The translations under genes and the position numbers were made by a program. From the NCBI RefSeq assembly GCF_003121985.1, contig NZ_QEWP01000005.1:186001-250000 (forward strand): a stretch of DNA of 64,000 bases. The letters run 5' to 3'. This DNA comes from Marinilabilia rubra. Its GTDB lineage: Bacteria; Bacteroidota; Bacteroidia; Bacteroidales; Marinilabiliaceae. Shown in pieces: positions 63,500-64,000 of this stretch (positions within the stretch are counted from its first letter, which is position 1; each line of letters opens with the position of its first letter). Below the pieces are notes generated by a model. It saw nothing but the letters and a program-made list of their open reading frames with translations, was not told where the DNA came from and made no database searches.

Positions 63500-64000
63500 A
63501 TGAAGGCATTACGAAATTTAATAGATAACATCAAACCTCACTTTGAAAAAGGTGGGAAGTTTGAGAAGCTGCACTCTACGTTCGATGCATTCGAGACGCT
63601 TTTGTTTGTTCCCAATACGACCAACAAAAACGGAGTGCATGTGCGCGATGCTATGGATATGAAACGTACCATGGCGACCGTTGTTCTGGCAATGGTGCCT
63701 GCTCTGCTTTTCGGATTATGGAATGCAGGTTACCAGCACTTTATGGCAACCGGTCAGGACCCCGAATTCTGGCCAATGGTACTACATGGATTTCTAAAAG
63801 TATTTCCAATCATAGTAGTATCTTACGGTACCGGTTTGATCATCGAATTTATTTTCGCCCAACTTCGCGGACACGAGGTTAATGAAGGTTTCCTGGTATC
63901 AGGAATGCTGATTCCTCTTGTATTGCCCGTAGACATTCCACTTTGGATGGTGGCCGTAGCCACCGCATTTGCCGTGATCATTGGTAAAGAAGTCTTTGGT
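63500..64000 (+). CDS. nqrB: Na+-translocating NADH:quinone reductase subunit B (5' part)
   Basis: The gene is cut by the window end after 167 codons, of roughly 390-410 in the family. It begins MKALRNLIDNIKPHFEKGGKFEKL, followed by FETLLFVPNTTNKNGVHVRDAMDMKRTM and three hydrophobic segments (VVLAMVPALLFGLWNAGY, FPIIVVSYGTGLIIEFIF and LVSGMLIPLVLPVDIPLW). The family's threonine-linked FMN (in SGAT-like motif) lies beyond the visible part. NqrB is the main membrane subunit of the Na+ pump. Confidence 0.94.
   Translation, partial: MKALRNLIDNIKPHFEKGGKFEKLHSTFDAFETLLFVPNTTNKNGVHVRDAMDMKRTMATVVLAMVPALLFGLWNAGYQHFMATGQDPEFWPMVLHGFLKVFPIIVVSYGTGLIIEFIFAQLRGHEVNEGFLVSGMLIPLVLPVDIPLWMVAVATAFAVIIGKEVFG

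Noticed and set aside
1-64000. tRNA, rRNA, integrase-att and intact insertion sequence genes
   Set aside because: I looked for T-loop GTTCGAATC-type words, rRNA blocks and transposase motifs and found none convincing; the only mobile DNA seen is non-coding.

Overview
The window comes from a member of the Bacteroidota. The evidence is a set of type IX secretion (T9SS) genes (gldJ, porU, porV and a T9SS plug protein), a Bacteroidota-type -7 promoter motif (TAnnTTTG) ahead of several genes, few Shine-Dalgarno sequences, a BT0820-like phosphatase, DUF2007 and PorE-like beta-propeller proteins, and a Na+-pumping NADH:quinone reductase (Nqr). The set resembles marine or sediment Marinilabiliales, but the order is inference; only the phylum is well supported. 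There are 46 complete or near-complete protein genes and two genes cut by the window edges. No rRNA or tRNA gene was found. Layout, 0-12 kb: the 3' end of a heme O synthase-like UbiA prenyltransferase; a SEC-C protein; rtcB RNA ligase; an auxin-efflux-type permease; a large multi-PAS hybrid histidine kinase; a small HTH protein; and a Crp/Fnr regulator. Gene-free stretches of 0.4-1 kb separate these genes. 12.6-20 kb: phoH, mtaB, an inositol-phosphatase-family gene, an LpxL-like acyltransferase, a GT2 glycosyltransferase and, convergently, murF. 20-29 kb: gldJ, then porU-porV (T9SS sortase and its outer-membrane partner), then ispF. 29-39 kb: a thioredoxin-like gene convergent with a minus-strand run of alaS, an acyl-CoA ligase, a DUF2007 protein, a FUSC/YccS membrane protein and a long-form urocanate hydratase. 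39-45 kb: M23 peptidase, MerR, Nif3 and a zinc-ribbon coiled-coil protein, facing lemA-TPM-TPM and a sodium:solute symporter. 46-56 kb: recR, a BT0820-like phosphatase, GT2, a PorE-like TPR/propeller protein, GNAT, an HsdR_N-like nuclease-fold protein, AMP nucleosidase, holA, a rhomboid protease, a class IV aminotransferase and YqgE/AlgH. 57-64 kb: an outer-membrane polysaccharide export protein and a Wzc-like tyrosine autokinase, the T9SS plug gene, then nqrA and the start of nqrB. The genes are mostly ordinary chromosomal housekeeping and envelope genes. The unusual content lies between them. At least four families of short inverted-repeat elements (about 105-195 bp, no coding capacity) recur in the gene-free stretches. 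One family has four copies, terminal inverted repeats of about 13 bp (CAATAGATCGTTA / TAACGGAGTATTG) and matching 5-8 bp flanking duplications at every copy, which is strong sequence evidence for a mobile MITE-like element. Three different repeats sit side by side between ispF and the thioredoxin gene. A 165-bp imperfect hairpin lies upstream of the polysaccharide export genes. Three copies of a 20-bp motif spaced at 64 and 192 bp look like a decayed CRISPR array without cas genes. No clearly new multi-gene system was found; the repeat families are the best candidates for something undescribed.
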